A stretch of DNA of 33,309 nt, from the NCBI GenBank assembly GCA_039096225.1, contig JBBPEB010000016.1, positions 1-33,309 of the forward strand, written 5' to 3'. Position numbers and translations under genes: made by a program. The stretch is from Blastocystis sp. Blastoise (Eukaryota > Sar > Bigyra > Opalinata > Blastocystidae). Below are positions 7,281-15,457 of the stretch, piece by piece. Numbering within the stretch: position 1 is the first letter of the stretch; each line of letters opens with the position of its first letter. The notes under the pieces were generated by a model, which was not told the DNA's origin, made no database searches, and saw only the letters and a list, made by a program, of their open reading frames with translations.

Positions 7281-9401
7281 ATGTTAGCTAAAATAGATAA
7301 CATAGTATCTTCTTATAAAACAGATATAAGTATTTTAAGTCATTCAGAAATGTTAGGTATAACTTTACCACGTTTTTGTTATCATAATAAACTTATGATA
7401 TCTGCTAATTGTCGTGTATGTTTATGTATAGTTGAAAAAGAAAGAAAACCTGTTACTGCTTGTTCAACCATGTTAAGACCAGGTATAGTAATATCTTTAA
7501 ATACACCTCAAGTATCTAAATTAAGAGAAGATGTTCTTGAATTTTTATTAATAAATCACCCTTTAGATTGTCCTACATGTGATCAAGGTGGTGAATGTGA
7601 TTTACAAGATATGTCTTATTATTTCGGTTTAGATAAAGGTAGAAATTTTGGTATAAATAAAAAAGCTATTTTAAATAAAGATAAAGGTCCTTTAATAAAA
7701 ACTGTAATGAATAGATGTATTAATTGTACTCGTTGTGTTCGTTTTGTAAATGAAATAGCAGGTAGCATTTGCTTAGGTTCTATAGGTAGAGGTAGAACTA
7801 CTGAAATTGGTAGTTATGTTGATTCTTTTTATGATTTCGAAATTTCAGGTAATTTAATTGATGTTTGTCCTGTAGGTGCTTTAACTTCTAAACCTTATGC
7901 TTTTACTAATCGTCCTTGGGAATTAAAAAGTACTCATAGTATAGATGTAATGGATGGTTTAGGTTCAAGTATTACTATAAATACAAGAGGTTCAAATATT
8001 AGTAGAATTATACCTAGAAATAATGATTTAGTAAATGAAGAATGGATTTCAGATAAAATAAGATTTTCATATGATGGTTTAAATTATCAAAGAATATCAA
8101 ATCCTATGATTAGAATTAATAATAAATTACAAATGTTTGATTGGGATAAAGCTTTAAATTATTTACAATCAAATATTAATTCTGATAATTTTAAAGTAAA
8201 ATTAAATAATAATACTTTAAATTATAATGTAGGTTGTTATTTTGGTGAATTATTAGATAATGAAACTATTTTTATGATGTCAAATATGTTAAATCAATTA
8301 GGTTGTTCTAATAAATATACTAAAGAAGATTTATTTAATATAAATAATGATTTAATGTCAAATTATCGTTTTAATACAACTTTAAAAAATATAAGTAAAT
8401 CTGATATGTGTATTTTAATAGGTACTAATCCTAAATTAGAAGCTTCTGTATTAAATATACGTTTAAGAAAATTATATACAGATTCTAATACTCCTATAAT
8501 AACTATAGGTAGTAAAATTAATTTAACTTATCCTTCATATAATTTAGGTTTTACTTTAAATTCTTTAATAAAATTTACTGAAGGTAGATCTGATTTATGT
8601 AAAGTATTACAAACTAAAAAAAGACCATCTTTAATTATAGGTTCAAATATCTTTATAAATAAAGCTATATATAATACTGTAATATATTTAAATAATATTT
8701 TAAAATTATCTTTAAAAAATATGGATACAAATTGGAATTATTTTAATATATTACATGATAATATAAGTTCTGTAGGTAAATATGATATAAGTTTAACTAC
8801 TAAATATAAAAAAAATATTGAAGATTTAAATTGTTTATTTTTATTAAATGTAGATAATGATTTTGATAATATAATTAGAAATAAAAATTTAACAAATACT
8901 TTTGTAATTTATCAAGGTCATCATTATAATAAATATATAAATATGTCTGATTTAGTATTACCTAATAAAACTTTTGTAGAAAAAGATGGTACTTATACAA
9001 ATACTGAAGGTCGTACTTTATTTGCAAGACATTGTGGTGTAAATTCTTTAATAAATACTCGTGAAGATTGGTCTTTATTAAATATTTTAGGTAGTATTTT
9101 ATTTAAAAAAGTAAATAATAATATGAAAAATTATATTGTAAATTCTAAACATGATTTAATAAATACTTCTGATATATTTAATGCATCTTTATGGAGAAAT
9201 AATCCTAATTTTAAAAATGATAATAATGTATCTGAATCTGTATTTACTAAATTTATAAATAATGCTTTTATAAATAATAAAGTAAATAATTATACATTTA
9301 GTCCTTTAATATATAATTTTTATTTAACTAATAATATAAGTAGAGCTTCACGTACTATGGCTGAATGTTCTAAATCTTTAATAAAAAAAACTAACTATTA
9401 A
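7281..9401 (+). CDS. nad11: NADH dehydrogenase subunit 11 (75 kDa iron-sulfur subunit)
   Basis: A 706-residue, full-length version of the large iron-sulfur subunit of complex I (NuoG family), which conducts electrons from the NADH module. The N-terminal ferredoxin domain has 2Fe-2S ligands Cys-33, 44, 47 and 61. Next come the His-Cys3 ligands of the N4-type cluster, His-93, Cys-97, Cys-100 and Cys-106, then Cys-146, 149, 152 and 196 for the third cluster (CINCTRCVRF and DVCPVGALT). After about residue 210 comes the molybdopterin-oxidoreductase-like domain, present but Asn/Lys-rich, with a recognisable LPNKTFVEKDGTYTNTEGR near the C-terminus. The longer N4-proximal N7-type motif is not evident. 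Many mitochondrial genomes lack this gene or keep only its first domain. Three bases separate it from nad1. Confidence 0.98.
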   Translation: MLAKIDNIVSSYKTDISILSHSEMLGITLPRFCYHNKLMISANCRVCLCIVEKERKPVTACSTMLRPGIVISLNTPQVSKLREDVLEFLLINHPLDCPTCDQGGECDLQDMSYYFGLDKGRNFGINKKAILNKDKGPLIKTVMNRCINCTRCVRFVNEIAGSICLGSIGRGRTTEIGSYVDSFYDFEISGNLIDVCPVGALTSKPYAFTNRPWELKSTHSIDVMDGLGSSITINTRGSNISRIIPRNNDLVNEEWISDKIRFSYDGLNYQRISNPMIRINNKLQMFDWDKALNYLQSNINSDNFKVKLNNNTLNYNVGCYFGELLDNETIFMMSNMLNQLGCSNKYTKEDLFNINNDLMSNYRFNTTLKNISKSDMCILIGTNPKLEASVLNIRLRKLYTDSNTPIITIGSKINLTYPSYNLGFTLNSLIKFTEGRSDLCKVLQTKKRPSLIIGSNIFINKAIYNTVIYLNNILKLSLKNMDTNWNYFNILHDNISSVGKYDISLTTKYKKNIEDLNCLFLLNVDNDFDNIIRNKNLTNTFVIYQGHHYNKYINMSDLVLPNKTFVEKDGTYTNTEGRTLFARHCGVNSLINTREDWSLLNILGSILFKKVNNNMKNYIVNSKHDLINTSDIFNASLWRNNPNFKNDNNVSESVFTKFINNAFINNKVNNYTFSPLIYNFYLTNNISRASRTMAECSKSLIKKTNY

Positions 9402-9404
9402 TCA

Positions 9405-10391
9405 ATGTATACTTTAATCATAATTATTGAATTTTTTTTAATTATACTTCCACTTTTAATTGGTGTAGCTTATATGACTTTAGCAGAACGTAAAATATTA
9501 GGTGGTGCTCAACGTAGAAGAGCTCCTAACGTATTAGGTGTTTTTGGTTTATTACAACCTTTAGCCGATGGTTTAAAATTAATGATAAAAGAATTTATTT
9601 TACCTACAAATGTTAATATCTTCTTATTTATATTAGCTCCTGTAATTACTTTTACTTGTACTATGCTTTATTGGAGTGTAACTCCTTTAGGTAAAGGTTA
9701 TGTTTTTGCTGATTTAAATATAGGTGCTTTATTTATATATGCTATTTCTTCTTTAAGTGTATATGGTATAATATTAGCAGGTTGGTCAAGTAATATTAAA
9801 TATTCTTTTATGGGTGGTATACGTTCAGCTGCACAAATGGTATCTTATGAATTATCAATTGGTTTAATATTAGTAACTATATTTTTATTAACAGGTTCTT
9901 TAAATATGTCAGATATAGTAATGTCTCAAAGTCATATTTGGTATATGGTACCTTTATTTCCAGCATTTGTTATGTTTTTAGTAGCTATACTTGCTGAATG
10001 TAATAGACATCCTTTTGATTTACCTGAAGCTGAAGGTGAATTAGTTTCTGGTTTCAATACTGAATATTCAGCAATGGGTTTTGCTTTATTTTTTATTGGT
10101 GAATATGGTAATGTTGTATTTATGAGTGTATTAACTACTATATTATTTTGTGGTGGTTGGTTACCTTTATTTGGTATGAGTTTTATTCCAGGTCCTATTT
10201 GGTTAAGTATTAAATGTTTAATATTTATATCATATTTTGTAGTTACAAGAGCCACTTTTCCAAGATTTCGTTATGATCAATTAATGAGATTAGGTTGGAA
10301 ATCATTATTACCTATATCTTTAGGTTGGTTTTTATTTGTAGCTTCTTTATTAATTACTTTTAATTTATTACCTTATAATTTATGTATCTAG
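9405..10391 (+). CDS. nad1: NADH dehydrogenase subunit 1
   Basis: A 328-residue membrane subunit of complex I (NuoH family) that joins the peripheral arm to the membrane arm and forms much of the quinone channel. Present in order are [17 protein letters not shown] with [16 protein letters not shown], a mid-protein [19 protein letters not shown] block, the charged loop [19 protein letters not shown] beginning near residue 200, and the C-terminal [13 protein letters not shown]. Eight helices fit the hydrophobic stretches. Length is standard. It ends with TAG, and its last 10 bases overlap the start of nad4L, so the two are surely co-transcribed. Confidence 0.98.
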   Translation: MYTLIIIIEFFLIILPLLIGVAYMTLAERKILGGAQRRRAPNVLGVFGLLQPLADGLKLMIKEFILPTNVNIFLFILAPVITFTCTMLYWSVTPLGKGYVFADLNIGALFIYAISSLSVYGIILAGWSSNIKYSFMGGIRSAAQMVSYELSIGLILVTIFLLTGSLNMSDIVMSQSHIWYMVPLFPAFVMFLVAILAECNRHPFDLPEAEGELVSGFNTEYSAMGFALFFIGEYGNVVFMSVLTTILFCGGWLPLFGMSFIPGPIWLSIKCLIFISYFVVTRATFPRFRYDQLMRLGWKSLLPISLGWFLFVASLLITFNLLPYNLCI

Positions 10392-10684
10392 CAAAATATA
10401 TTATTTTATCTTTAACTATTTTTATGATTAGTTTTTTTGGTATAATTTTTAATAGAAAAAGTATAATTATTGTTTTAATTTCTATAGAATTAATTTTATT
10501 AGCTGTTAATATTTTATTTATTGTATTTTCTGTATATTTAGATAATATGGAAGGTTTTATATATTCAATGTTTATTTTAGTTATAGCAGCTTCTGAAACT
10601 TGTATAGGTTTATCTTTATTAGTTAATTACACTATTGAAGTAGGAGATAATAATACAGGTGTATTTAATTTATTATATGCTTAA
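10382..10684 (+). CDS. nad4L: NADH dehydrogenase subunit 4L
   Basis: A 100-residue, three-helix membrane subunit of complex I (NuoK family). The two intramembrane acidic residues essential in bacterial NuoK are present at the same positions, Glu-36 ([10 protein letters not shown]) and Glu-72 ([13 protein letters not shown]). They form part of the charged axis that links quinone chemistry to proton pumping. The ATG at 10382 lies inside the end of nad1 in another frame; no later in-frame Met leaves helix 1 intact, so the overlap is real. It is the final gene of the nad11-nad1-nad4L unit, converging on rpl5. Confidence 0.97.
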   Translation: MYLAKYIILSLTIFMISFFGIIFNRKSIIIVLISIELILLAVNILFIVFSVYLDNMEGFIYSMFILVIAASETCIGLSLLVNYTIEVGDNNTGVFNLLYA

Positions 10685-10772
10685 TTTTTAAATTAAATAA
10701 ATTTTAAGATTTTTTATATTATTAATAATTTTAATATAAATTATAATAAATTAATATTTGCTCATTATTAAG
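10685..10772. other. Convergent intergenic gap
   Basis: These 88 bases separate the ends of nad4L and rpl5, which point toward each other. The sequence is nearly all A and T with short imperfect repeats of TAATATAAAT type. Transcripts from both sides must end or overlap here; no definite terminator hairpin is seen. Confidence 0.4.
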
Positions 10773-11297
10773 TTAAAAAGGTAAACCTAAATAACTTAAT
10801 AATAATTTTAAGTTTTTATTTTGACTATCAAATGTTATAGTTAATTTATTACGTTTAATTATATCAAAAAAATCAAAATCATTTTCAAATTCTAAAAAAG
10901 ATCTAAAATTATCAAAACTTATTGTTAAACTAGATTGATTATTTTGCATTGTAAATTTATCTAAACGTTTTACTCTAGGTAAAACAATATAAGATAAATA
11001 ATCTAAAAAATTATACATCATAAAATTACGTAAAGTTAATTTACAACCTAAAATTTTTATATGTTTTGTTTTATTTTCTCTATTTTTTAAAAAAATTAAA
11101 GATGTTTTTTGATTTGAAAGTATTTCTAAAAATATTAAGGTATAAATTATATTTTGATTTGATATATTTTTATTATTAAAATTTATATTTAAACTTATTT
11201 TTGATAATTTAGGTAAATTTGTATAATGAGTTACTAATAATTTTGGATATAAATTATTATTTATATTAGGTGTATATAATTGAATTCTATTTTTCAT
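10773..11297 (-). CDS. rpl5: Ribosomal protein L5
   Basis: A 174-residue protein matching L5, which binds 5S rRNA in the central protuberance of the large subunit. N-terminal PKLSKISLNINF resembles the bacterial P+++KIVLN.G segment; the middle GCKLTLRNFMMYNFLDYLSY corresponds to G.KVTLRG.+MYEFLDRL, and PRVKRLDKF matches PR+RDFRG. The DFFDI segment fits YPEI.YDK+D..+G. Length is close to bacterial L5 (about 178). It is the last gene of the leftward ribosomal block and directly abuts rpl14 with no gap, preserving the bacterial L14 then L5 order with L24 lost. The presence of L5 agrees with the 5S rRNA candidate at 709-820. Confidence 0.92.
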   Translation of the reverse strand: MKNRIQLYTPNINNNLYPKLLVTHYTNLPKLSKISLNINFNNKNISNQNIIYTLIFLEILSNQKTSLIFLKNRENKTKHIKILGCKLTLRNFMMYNFLDYLSYIVLPRVKRLDKFTMQNNQSSLTISFDNFRSFLEFENDFDFFDIIKRNKLTITFDSQNKNLKLLLSYLGLPF

Positions 11298-11672
11298 TTA
11301 AATTATGTTTGAGGCTAATAAAAGTATTTTTATATTGGTTTTTCTTAATTCTTTTGTAATAGTACCATAGATTCTTGAACCTTTAGGATTTAAATCATTA
11401 TCTAAAAGTATAACACTATTTTCAAAAAATTCAATTTTTTGACCATTGAATCTAGGTTTATTAGTTTTTGTAGTTAATACTATGGCATTATAAATTTCAC
11501 CTTTTTTTAAATTTGTTTCATTTTTTTTTTTTAAATTTTGTATAGAAACTTTAATATAATCTCCTAAAATAGCAGGTTGATTATTATATTTACTTTTTAA
11601 CACTTTAAAGCACATTACGTCTTTAGCACCACTATTGTCTAGAACTTTTAATATTGTACAATTTTGTATCAT
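11298..11672 (-). CDS. rpl14: Ribosomal protein L14
   Basis: A 124-residue protein with the L14 pattern from end to end: MIQNCTILKVLDNSGAKDVMC at the N-terminus (MIQ..T.L.VADNSGA+.+.C), a central GDYIKVSIQ, a basic KKGEIYNAIVLTTK strand, and the C-terminal FFENSVILLDNDLNPKGSRI then YGTITKELR, matching F..NA.VLI+....P.GTRIFGPV.RELR. Length matches the bacterial protein. L14 sits at the subunit interface near L19 and the sarcin-ricin region. The gene abuts rpl5 and is preceded by a 202-base gap. Confidence 0.97.
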   Translation of the reverse strand: MIQNCTILKVLDNSGAKDVMCFKVLKSKYNNQPAILGDYIKVSIQNLKKKNETNLKKGEIYNAIVLTTKTNKPRFNGQKIEFFENSVILLDNDLNPKGSRIYGTITKELRKTNIKILLLASNII

Positions 11673-11874
11673 TTTTTTTTTTGAAGATAAAACACAAATA
11701 TCATTTTGTATTTTTATTTATATATCTATTATATTAATTGTTTAATATATTTTTAATTTAATTTTAATTTATTTTTATATTTATTTTTAAATATAAAATT
11801 ATTTCATTAATTGTAAATTCATTTCTTTATAAATTAAAATAGATTAATCCATTTAGCTTTTATCTAAATATTAT
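11673..11874. other. Intergenic region between rps2 and rpl14
   Basis: A 202-base gap inside an otherwise tightly packed leftward block. It is nearly all A and T, with poly-T and poly-A runs. I looked for tRNA-like T loops and for reading frames on both strands and found none longer than a few codons. It may be a relic of lost genes or a promoter/processing site for rpl14-rpl5. Confidence 0.4.
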
Positions 11875-12471
11875 TTAAAAAATTAAATATTTTGCTTTAT
11901 TTAAAAATAATTGTTTATCTTGAAAAAAATTTAATTTAGTTTTAGTTAAACCTTTTAAAATATGATTAAATATTAAATAAATATATAGAATATTTAGTCT
12001 AAAAGATTTTGTATTAGCTAGAGCATAATATGTTAAATTAGTTAAATTATCTTTAGTATCTACTATACTTATTACAGGTATATTATTATTTACTAAAGAA
12101 ACATTATTATTAAAACAAAAAATTGCATTAGGCATAGTTTTAAAAGTATTTACTAAGTCTAAATTACGAGTATTTTCTGTAAAATATTGATTATAATTTT
12201 CTGCTAATTGTTTAATTAATGTATTTAAATTTGGATTATTTGTACCTATAAAAAGAATTTTACCATTATTACTAATTAAATCTTCAATAAATTGTAATAA
12301 AATATGTAAAGATTTAGTTGTATAATTTAAATTTATAATAGAATTATTATGTAAAGTACCTAAAAGCATATATGTTATAAGTATATTACTTTTTTTTTTA
12401 TTATAACCTAAACTTAAATTTAATAAATTATTATTATTTGTAAGTATTGTTTTTATATATTTATTAGTCAT
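11875..12471 (-). CDS. rps2: Ribosomal protein S2 (divergent)
   Basis: A 198-residue protein that I assign to S2 from a run of aligned blocks rather than one strong motif. LLQFIEDLISNNGKILFIGT corresponds to A..F+..++..GGKILFVGTK; LIKQLAENYNQYFTENTRN to .+.E.A.R.G.+YVN.RW; LVNTFKTMPNAIFCFNNN to LTN..T...+PDAVFV.D; and IPVISIVDTKDN with LTNLTYYALAN matches IPVIAIVDTN.DP..++Y.IP.ND. The usual GGTLTN motif is reduced to a LDLVNTFKT segment. Length is shorter than bacterial S2 (about 240), lacking part of the coiled-coil insertion and the C-terminus. S2 joins the small-subunit head to the body near S1/S8. It abuts rpl6 with no gap. Confidence 0.8.
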   Translation of the reverse strand: MTNKYIKTILTNNNNLLNLSLGYNKKKSNILITYMLLGTLHNNSIINLNYTTKSLHILLQFIEDLISNNGKILFIGTNNPNLNTLIKQLAENYNQYFTENTRNLDLVNTFKTMPNAIFCFNNNVSLVNNNIPVISIVDTKDNLTNLTYYALANTKSFRLNILYIYLIFNHILKGLTKTKLNFFQDKQLFLNKAKYLIF

Positions 12472-13086
12472 TTATTTTTTTTTAGCTTTTTCTTTTTTTT
12501 TGATTATAATTTCATCATTATATATTATACCATTACCTTTATAAAAATCAGGTTTTTTAAAATTACGTATATTTGAAGCTGTTTTATGTAATAAATTATA
12601 ATCATTACTTATTAACATTAATTCAGTTTCATTTATAGTTTGAATATAAATATTATTAGGTATTATATAATTAATATAATGACTATAGCCTAATCTTAAT
12701 AATAAATTTTTATTATCTTTAATTATATATTTAAAACCTATACCATTTAATTTTAAATTTATACTATAATTATTTATAACACCTTGTATATTTTTATTTA
12801 ATTCTTTTAAATAAATATTTAAACCTTCTTTTTGTACATAATTATTATTTGTATATTGTAAAGGTAATAATGTTATATTTTTTTTATCATATTGTATACT
12901 TTTAGTTAAATGTTTATATAGATTATTATAATTAGTAGTATTAAGAATTAAATTTTTATCTTTAAATTGTATATTAAAAAAATTATTTGTTTTTTTAATA
13001 AGACCTGAAGGTCCAATAAAAATAATATATTTATCAGTTAATACTATTTTTATATTTTTATAATTATTTAGTGTATAAGTTATCAT
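12472..13086 (-). CDS. rpl6: Ribosomal protein L6
   Basis: A 204-residue basic protein matching L6 near the factor-binding site of the large subunit. The first repeat ends in the expected way (YIIFIGPSGLIKK, like V.V.GPKG.L). The second carries LKLNGIGFKYIIKDNKNLLLRLGYSHYI, matching L.GVGYRA...G..L.L.LGYSHPV. The C-terminus has ASNIRNFKKPDFYKGNGIIY, equivalent to A+.IR..+PPE.YKGKGI+Y, followed by a lysine-rich tail. It is slightly longer than the bacterial protein (about 177). Its start codon shares one base with the rps8 stop (TAATG), so the two are likely translated from one mRNA. Confidence 0.93.
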   Translation of the reverse strand: MITYTLNNYKNIKIVLTDKYIIFIGPSGLIKKTNNFFNIQFKDKNLILNTTNYNNLYKHLTKSIQYDKKNITLLPLQYTNNNYVQKEGLNIYLKELNKNIQGVINNYSINLKLNGIGFKYIIKDNKNLLLRLGYSHYINYIIPNNIYIQTINETELMLISNDYNLLHKTASNIRNFKKPDFYKGNGIIYNDEIIIKKKEKAKKK

Positions 13087-13517
13087 TAGTTTTTATAATT
13101 TTTATAAATTTTACAAATTAAAGCACCACCTATATTCATTTTAATAGCATCATCTATTGTAATAATAGCTATTTTACGATCGTTTAAATTTGATTTTACT
13201 AAAAAATAATCATTAAATATATCAGTAGATCTAATTTGTTTTAATTCAGTTACAGTTGCATATTTTTTTAAACTAGGTTTAGATAATGGTATTATTTTAT
13301 AAAAAGATTTTTTATTAAATTCAAAATTATTAAAAAAAATGGTACATTTATTATTATTTTCAATAAAAAATGAATGTATATAACCTTTTTGTTGAAGTAA
13401 ATAAAGAATATCTAAAACTATATTATTTATTTGATTTAAGGTTATACATTTATAACCTATTTTTGAAGCTTCATTTAAAATATTAAATAAATTATTTGTG
13501 TATTTCATAATTACCAA
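13086..13517 (-). CDS. rps8: Ribosomal protein S8
   Basis: A 143-residue protein matching S8, a primary binder of the small-subunit central domain. The N-terminal helix (LFNILNEASKIGYK) and ILYLLQQKGYIHSFFI (L..EG+I..+) are recognisable, and the C-terminal half has IIPLSKPSLKKYATVTELKQ (+.R.SKP..R.Y....+L..) and ITIDDAIKMNIGGALICKI (+ST..G+MT...A+...+GGE.+C.+). Two in-frame starts are possible: Met-1 at 13517, overlapping rps14 by 7 bases, or Met-4 at 13508, which lies just beyond the rps14 stop. The second fits the tight spacing of the block slightly better. Gene order rps14-rps8-rpl6 is that of the bacterial spc operon. Confidence 0.9.
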   Translation of the reverse strand: MVIMKYTNNLFNILNEASKIGYKCITLNQINNIVLDILYLLQQKGYIHSFFIENNNKCTIFFNNFEFNKKSFYKIIPLSKPSLKKYATVTELKQIRSTDIFNDYFLVKSNLNDRKIAIITIDDAIKMNIGGALICKIYKNYKN

Positions 13518-13816
13518 CTTGATCTTTTTAATCCTGGAAGTTTGTTATTAAAAGTATAATCTTTAAATGTTAATCTAGATAAACCATATTTATGTAAAAT
13601 ATATCGAGATCTACCTGTAATTATACATCTATTTTTATTATAAGTTTTATAAGAACTTTTTTTTAATAAATTCATTCTAATAAAAGCATTAGTTACAGTT
13701 GTTTTATTTAAATCATATTTACAAGCACGTAAGACTGAATTTAAAGCTTTTTTTTCAATAAAATTATTTACATAATTAGCTTTTATATAACTATCTTTTA
13801 TTTGTTTATTTTGCAT
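13511..13816 (-). CDS. rps14: Ribosomal protein S14
   Basis: A 101-residue protein with the S14 C-terminal signature in full: NRCIITGRSRYILHKYGLSR, then LTFKDYTFNNKLPGLKRSSW, equivalent to NRC..TGRPRG..RKFGLSRI.FRE.A..G.+PG+KKASW. The N-terminal half (KDSYIKANYVNNFIEKKALNS) is the usual K+.++R.....Y...R..L+. It lacks the zinc-binding cysteines of the short S14 type, as mitochondrial S14 does. S14 binds the head of the small subunit. It heads the rps14-rps8-rpl6 group just downstream of tRNA-Ala. Confidence 0.97.
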   Translation of the reverse strand: MQNKQIKDSYIKANYVNNFIEKKALNSVLRACKYDLNKTTVTNAFIRMNLLKKSSYKTYNKNRCIITGRSRYILHKYGLSRLTFKDYTFNNKLPGLKRSSW

Positions 13817-13819
13817 TTA

Positions 13820-13891
13820 TGGAGATAACCGGACTTGAACCGATAAATTGTGAGTGCAGATCACATATTATACCAATTTAATTATACCCCC
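13820..13891 (-). tRNA. trnA: tRNA-Ala (TGC)
   Basis: Minus-strand cloverleaf with acceptor GGGGGTA/TATCTCC, anticodon stem TGTGA/TCACA around loop TCTGCAC (anticodon TGC), and T arm ATCGG/CCGGT. The G3-T70 wobble pair that identifies alanine tRNAs is present in the acceptor. Confidence 0.93.
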
Positions 13892-13897
13892 GTTTAA

Positions 13898-13970
13898 AGA
13901 TTGGAAGTGGAATTGAACCACTATCTGTAGATTTGCAGTCAACTGCATGAACCATTTATGCTATCCAATC
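13898..13970 (-). tRNA. trnC: tRNA-Cys (GCA)
   Basis: Minus-strand cloverleaf with acceptor GATTGGA/TCCAATC, anticodon stem GTTGA/TCTAC (one mismatch) around loop CTGCAAA (anticodon GCA), and T arm AGTGG/CCACT. The unpaired base after the acceptor is T (U73), the cysteine identity base. Confidence 0.92.
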
Positions 13971-13972
13971 GT

Positions 13973-14149
13973 TTAAAAAGAAATATTTTTTATATTTGAA
14001 TTATTTTTAGAACTTTTTGCTTTAGTATTAGCAACTTCATTAACTAGATTTATAATAGATTTATTAAATGTTTTATATAAAAATATATTATAATTGGTAT
14101 TTAATTTATATAATTTTTTAGATATAGTTAAATTTTTTTTTTTTATCAT
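13973..14149 (-). CDS. Small basic ORF of 58 codons between tRNA-Cys and tRNA-Ile
   Basis: An open frame starting with ATG at 14149 and ending with TAA at 13973-13975, just 2 bases before tRNA-Cys and 7 bases after tRNA-Ile, so it fills the space between two tRNAs almost exactly. The predicted 58-residue product is strongly basic, beginning MIKKKNLTISKKLYKL and containing TFNKSIINLVNEVANTKAKS; no membrane segment. I do not recognise it. Base use resembles the ribosomal protein genes around it (Lys, Asn and Ile codons). A small ribosomal protein or a divergent N-terminal fragment of one is the likeliest class by size, charge and location, but chance in AT-rich DNA cannot be excluded because it begins with a poly-A tract. 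Confidence 0.5.
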   Translation of the reverse strand: MIKKKNLTISKKLYKLNTNYNIFLYKTFNKSIINLVNEVANTKAKSSKNNSNIKNISF

Positions 14150-14156
14150 TTAATTA

Positions 14157-14230
14157 TGAGTCTAAAAGGACTTGAACCTTTAACAGTACGCTTATCAAGC
14201 GTATACTCTAACCAATTGAGTTATAGACTC
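14157..14230 (-). tRNA. trnI: tRNA-Ile (GAT)
   Basis: Minus-strand cloverleaf with acceptor GAGTCTA/TAGACTC, anticodon stem TACGC/GCGTA around loop TTGATAA (anticodon GAT), T arm AAAGG/CCTTT. It reads ATT and ATC; the common ATA codon needs another tRNA, likely one of the CAT species. Confidence 0.95.
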
Positions 14231-14236
14231 TTTTAG

Positions 14237-14309
14237 GGCGCTTAACAGGATTTGAACCCATACTACTTAGTACCACAAACTAAAGTTTTACCATTAAACT
14301 ATAAGCGCC
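14237..14309 (-). tRNA. trnH: tRNA-His (GTG)
   Basis: Minus-strand cloverleaf with acceptor GCGCTTA/TAAGCGC, anticodon stem TTAGT/ACTAA around loop TTGTGGT (anticodon GTG), T arm ATGGG/CCTGT. An extra 5' G opposite C73 is encoded in the DNA, the G-1 identity element of histidine tRNAs. Confidence 0.94.
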
Positions 14310-14318
14310 TTTTATTTT

Positions 14319-15026
14319 TTATTTATAAAATCTTTTTATAAATTGTAAATAAATATTGTCATAATAAACAATTTTTCTATATCTTTTAATAAATCTTTTT
14401 CTTCTATTAAAAGTTTTATTTAATTTAAAAGCTTTTTGATGTTTAATACAATATTTATTTTGAATTAAGTTATAATTATTTTTATTTAAAAAAATAAAAC
14501 TTAAAGTATTAAAATCTACTTCTAAATTATAAATTGTTTTATAAGTGATATATGTTTTTTTAGATAAATTATATGAAAAATATCTGTATAATTTATTATA
14601 AAAAAAATTCCAATATTTAGGATTAATTTCAATTAAATCATTTTTTTTTAATAAATAACTAGGTTTATTTACTTTAATACCATTTACTAAAATTAAACCT
14701 TTACTTATACAAAATCTAGAAAAAAAAATGCTTCTAGTTATATTTGATTTATATAAATTAAAATCTAAACGTTGTTCTAATAAAGTTGGATTTTGTATTA
14801 TTATATTTTTAAATTGTCTTTCATTTATTTTACCTAAATAATTTTTTAAACATTGTTTATTAAGTAATTTTTTTTTGTAAAAAGTATTTAAACTTAATAA
14901 ACGTATGTTATAAAAAAAATAATATTTTTTAGATGATTTTTTAGTAGTTAAATTAAATTTACTATTTTTCCAATAATTTGTTTTTTTATAACGTGTATAT
15001 AATTTTGATCTTGATTTACGTAACAT
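14319..15026 (-). CDS. rps4: Ribosomal protein S4
   Basis: A 235-residue, highly basic protein matching mitochondrial S4, a primary 16S rRNA binder. It starts MLRKSRSKLYTRYK. The middle has the S4 core: LEQRLDFNLYKSNITRSIFFSRFCISKGLILVNGIKVNKPSYLLKKNDLIEINPK in the S4 RNA-binding fold (LE.RLD....R........AR.+..HG.+.VNG.+V..PS+.+..GD.I.+). The C-terminal 90 residues are Lys/Tyr/Asn-rich and end with NRRKRFIKRYRKIVYY, as in other mitochondrial S4 proteins. Length is slightly above the bacterial one. It lies between rps13 and a four-tRNA cluster. Confidence 0.93.
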   Translation of the reverse strand: MLRKSRSKLYTRYKKTNYWKNSKFNLTTKKSSKKYYFFYNIRLLSLNTFYKKKLLNKQCLKNYLGKINERQFKNIIIQNPTLLEQRLDFNLYKSNITRSIFFSRFCISKGLILVNGIKVNKPSYLLKKNDLIEINPKYWNFFYNKLYRYFSYNLSKKTYITYKTIYNLEVDFNTLSFIFLNKNNYNLIQNKYCIKHQKAFKLNKTFNRRKRFIKRYRKIVYYDNIYLQFIKRFYK

Positions 15027-15039
15027 TGTTATTAATTCT

Positions 15040-15369
15040 TTATCTTATTTTACGTGAAGTTTTCGCATTTGAACGTGTTCTTTGACCTCTTGCAGGTAAT
15101 CCTTGTACTAGACGCATACCTGTAAAAGTTTTATTTATTTTTTTGTCATTTTTATTATCTTCAATTAAATAGGTTAAACGATCATCCACGTAATAATTAT
15201 CTTTTATTGTTTTTTTTAAAATTTCTTGTAAAAATTTATTTAAATTTTGATTATTAGCTTTTTTTATATTAATACCATATTTATTACATAAAAAAAGAAT
15301 TTGATTTTGATTAATTCCATAATAATTATTTAATACATTTAATATTTTTAATTCACTAGTTTTTTTCAT
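15040..15369 (-). CDS. rps13: Ribosomal protein S13
   Basis: A 109-residue protein matching S13 in the small-subunit head, which contacts the P-site tRNA and L5. The N-terminal helix-turn-helix region has YYGINQNQILFLCNKYGIN (IYGIG...A..+....GI). The C-terminal tail GMRLVQGLPARGQRTRSNAKTSRKI is the family signature (G.RH..GLPVRGQRT+TNART+K). It is slightly shorter than bacterial S13 (about 118). It begins the leftward ribosomal block, back-to-back with rpl2 across an 88-base gap, and precedes rps4 by 13 bases. Confidence 0.96.
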   Translation of the reverse strand: MKKTSELKILNVLNNYYGINQNQILFLCNKYGINIKKANNQNLNKFLQEILKKTIKDNYYVDDRLTYLIEDNKNDKKINKTFTGMRLVQGLPARGQRTRSNAKTSRKIR

Positions 15370-15457
15370 TAATTTTAAGTTATTATTTAAAATAAAAATG
15401 TTCTTTCAGTAGAAAATCTTAACATAAAGTTAATGATTTTATATTATATTATTTAAA
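15370..15457. promoter_or_regulatory. Divergent intergenic region between rps13 and rpl2
   Basis: An 88-base gap from which the ribosomal-protein block reads leftward and the rpl2-nad7-rRNA block rightward. It is AT-rich with a more mixed segment, TTCTTTCAGTAGAAAATC, that can form a small hairpin (TTCT/AGAA). Its position makes it the probable promoter region for both directions; no motif can be assigned. Confidence 0.4.

Noticed and set aside
9932-10255. 107-codon minus-strand frame inside nad1
   Set aside because: Antisense shadow of the conserved nad1 sequence; no family resemblance.
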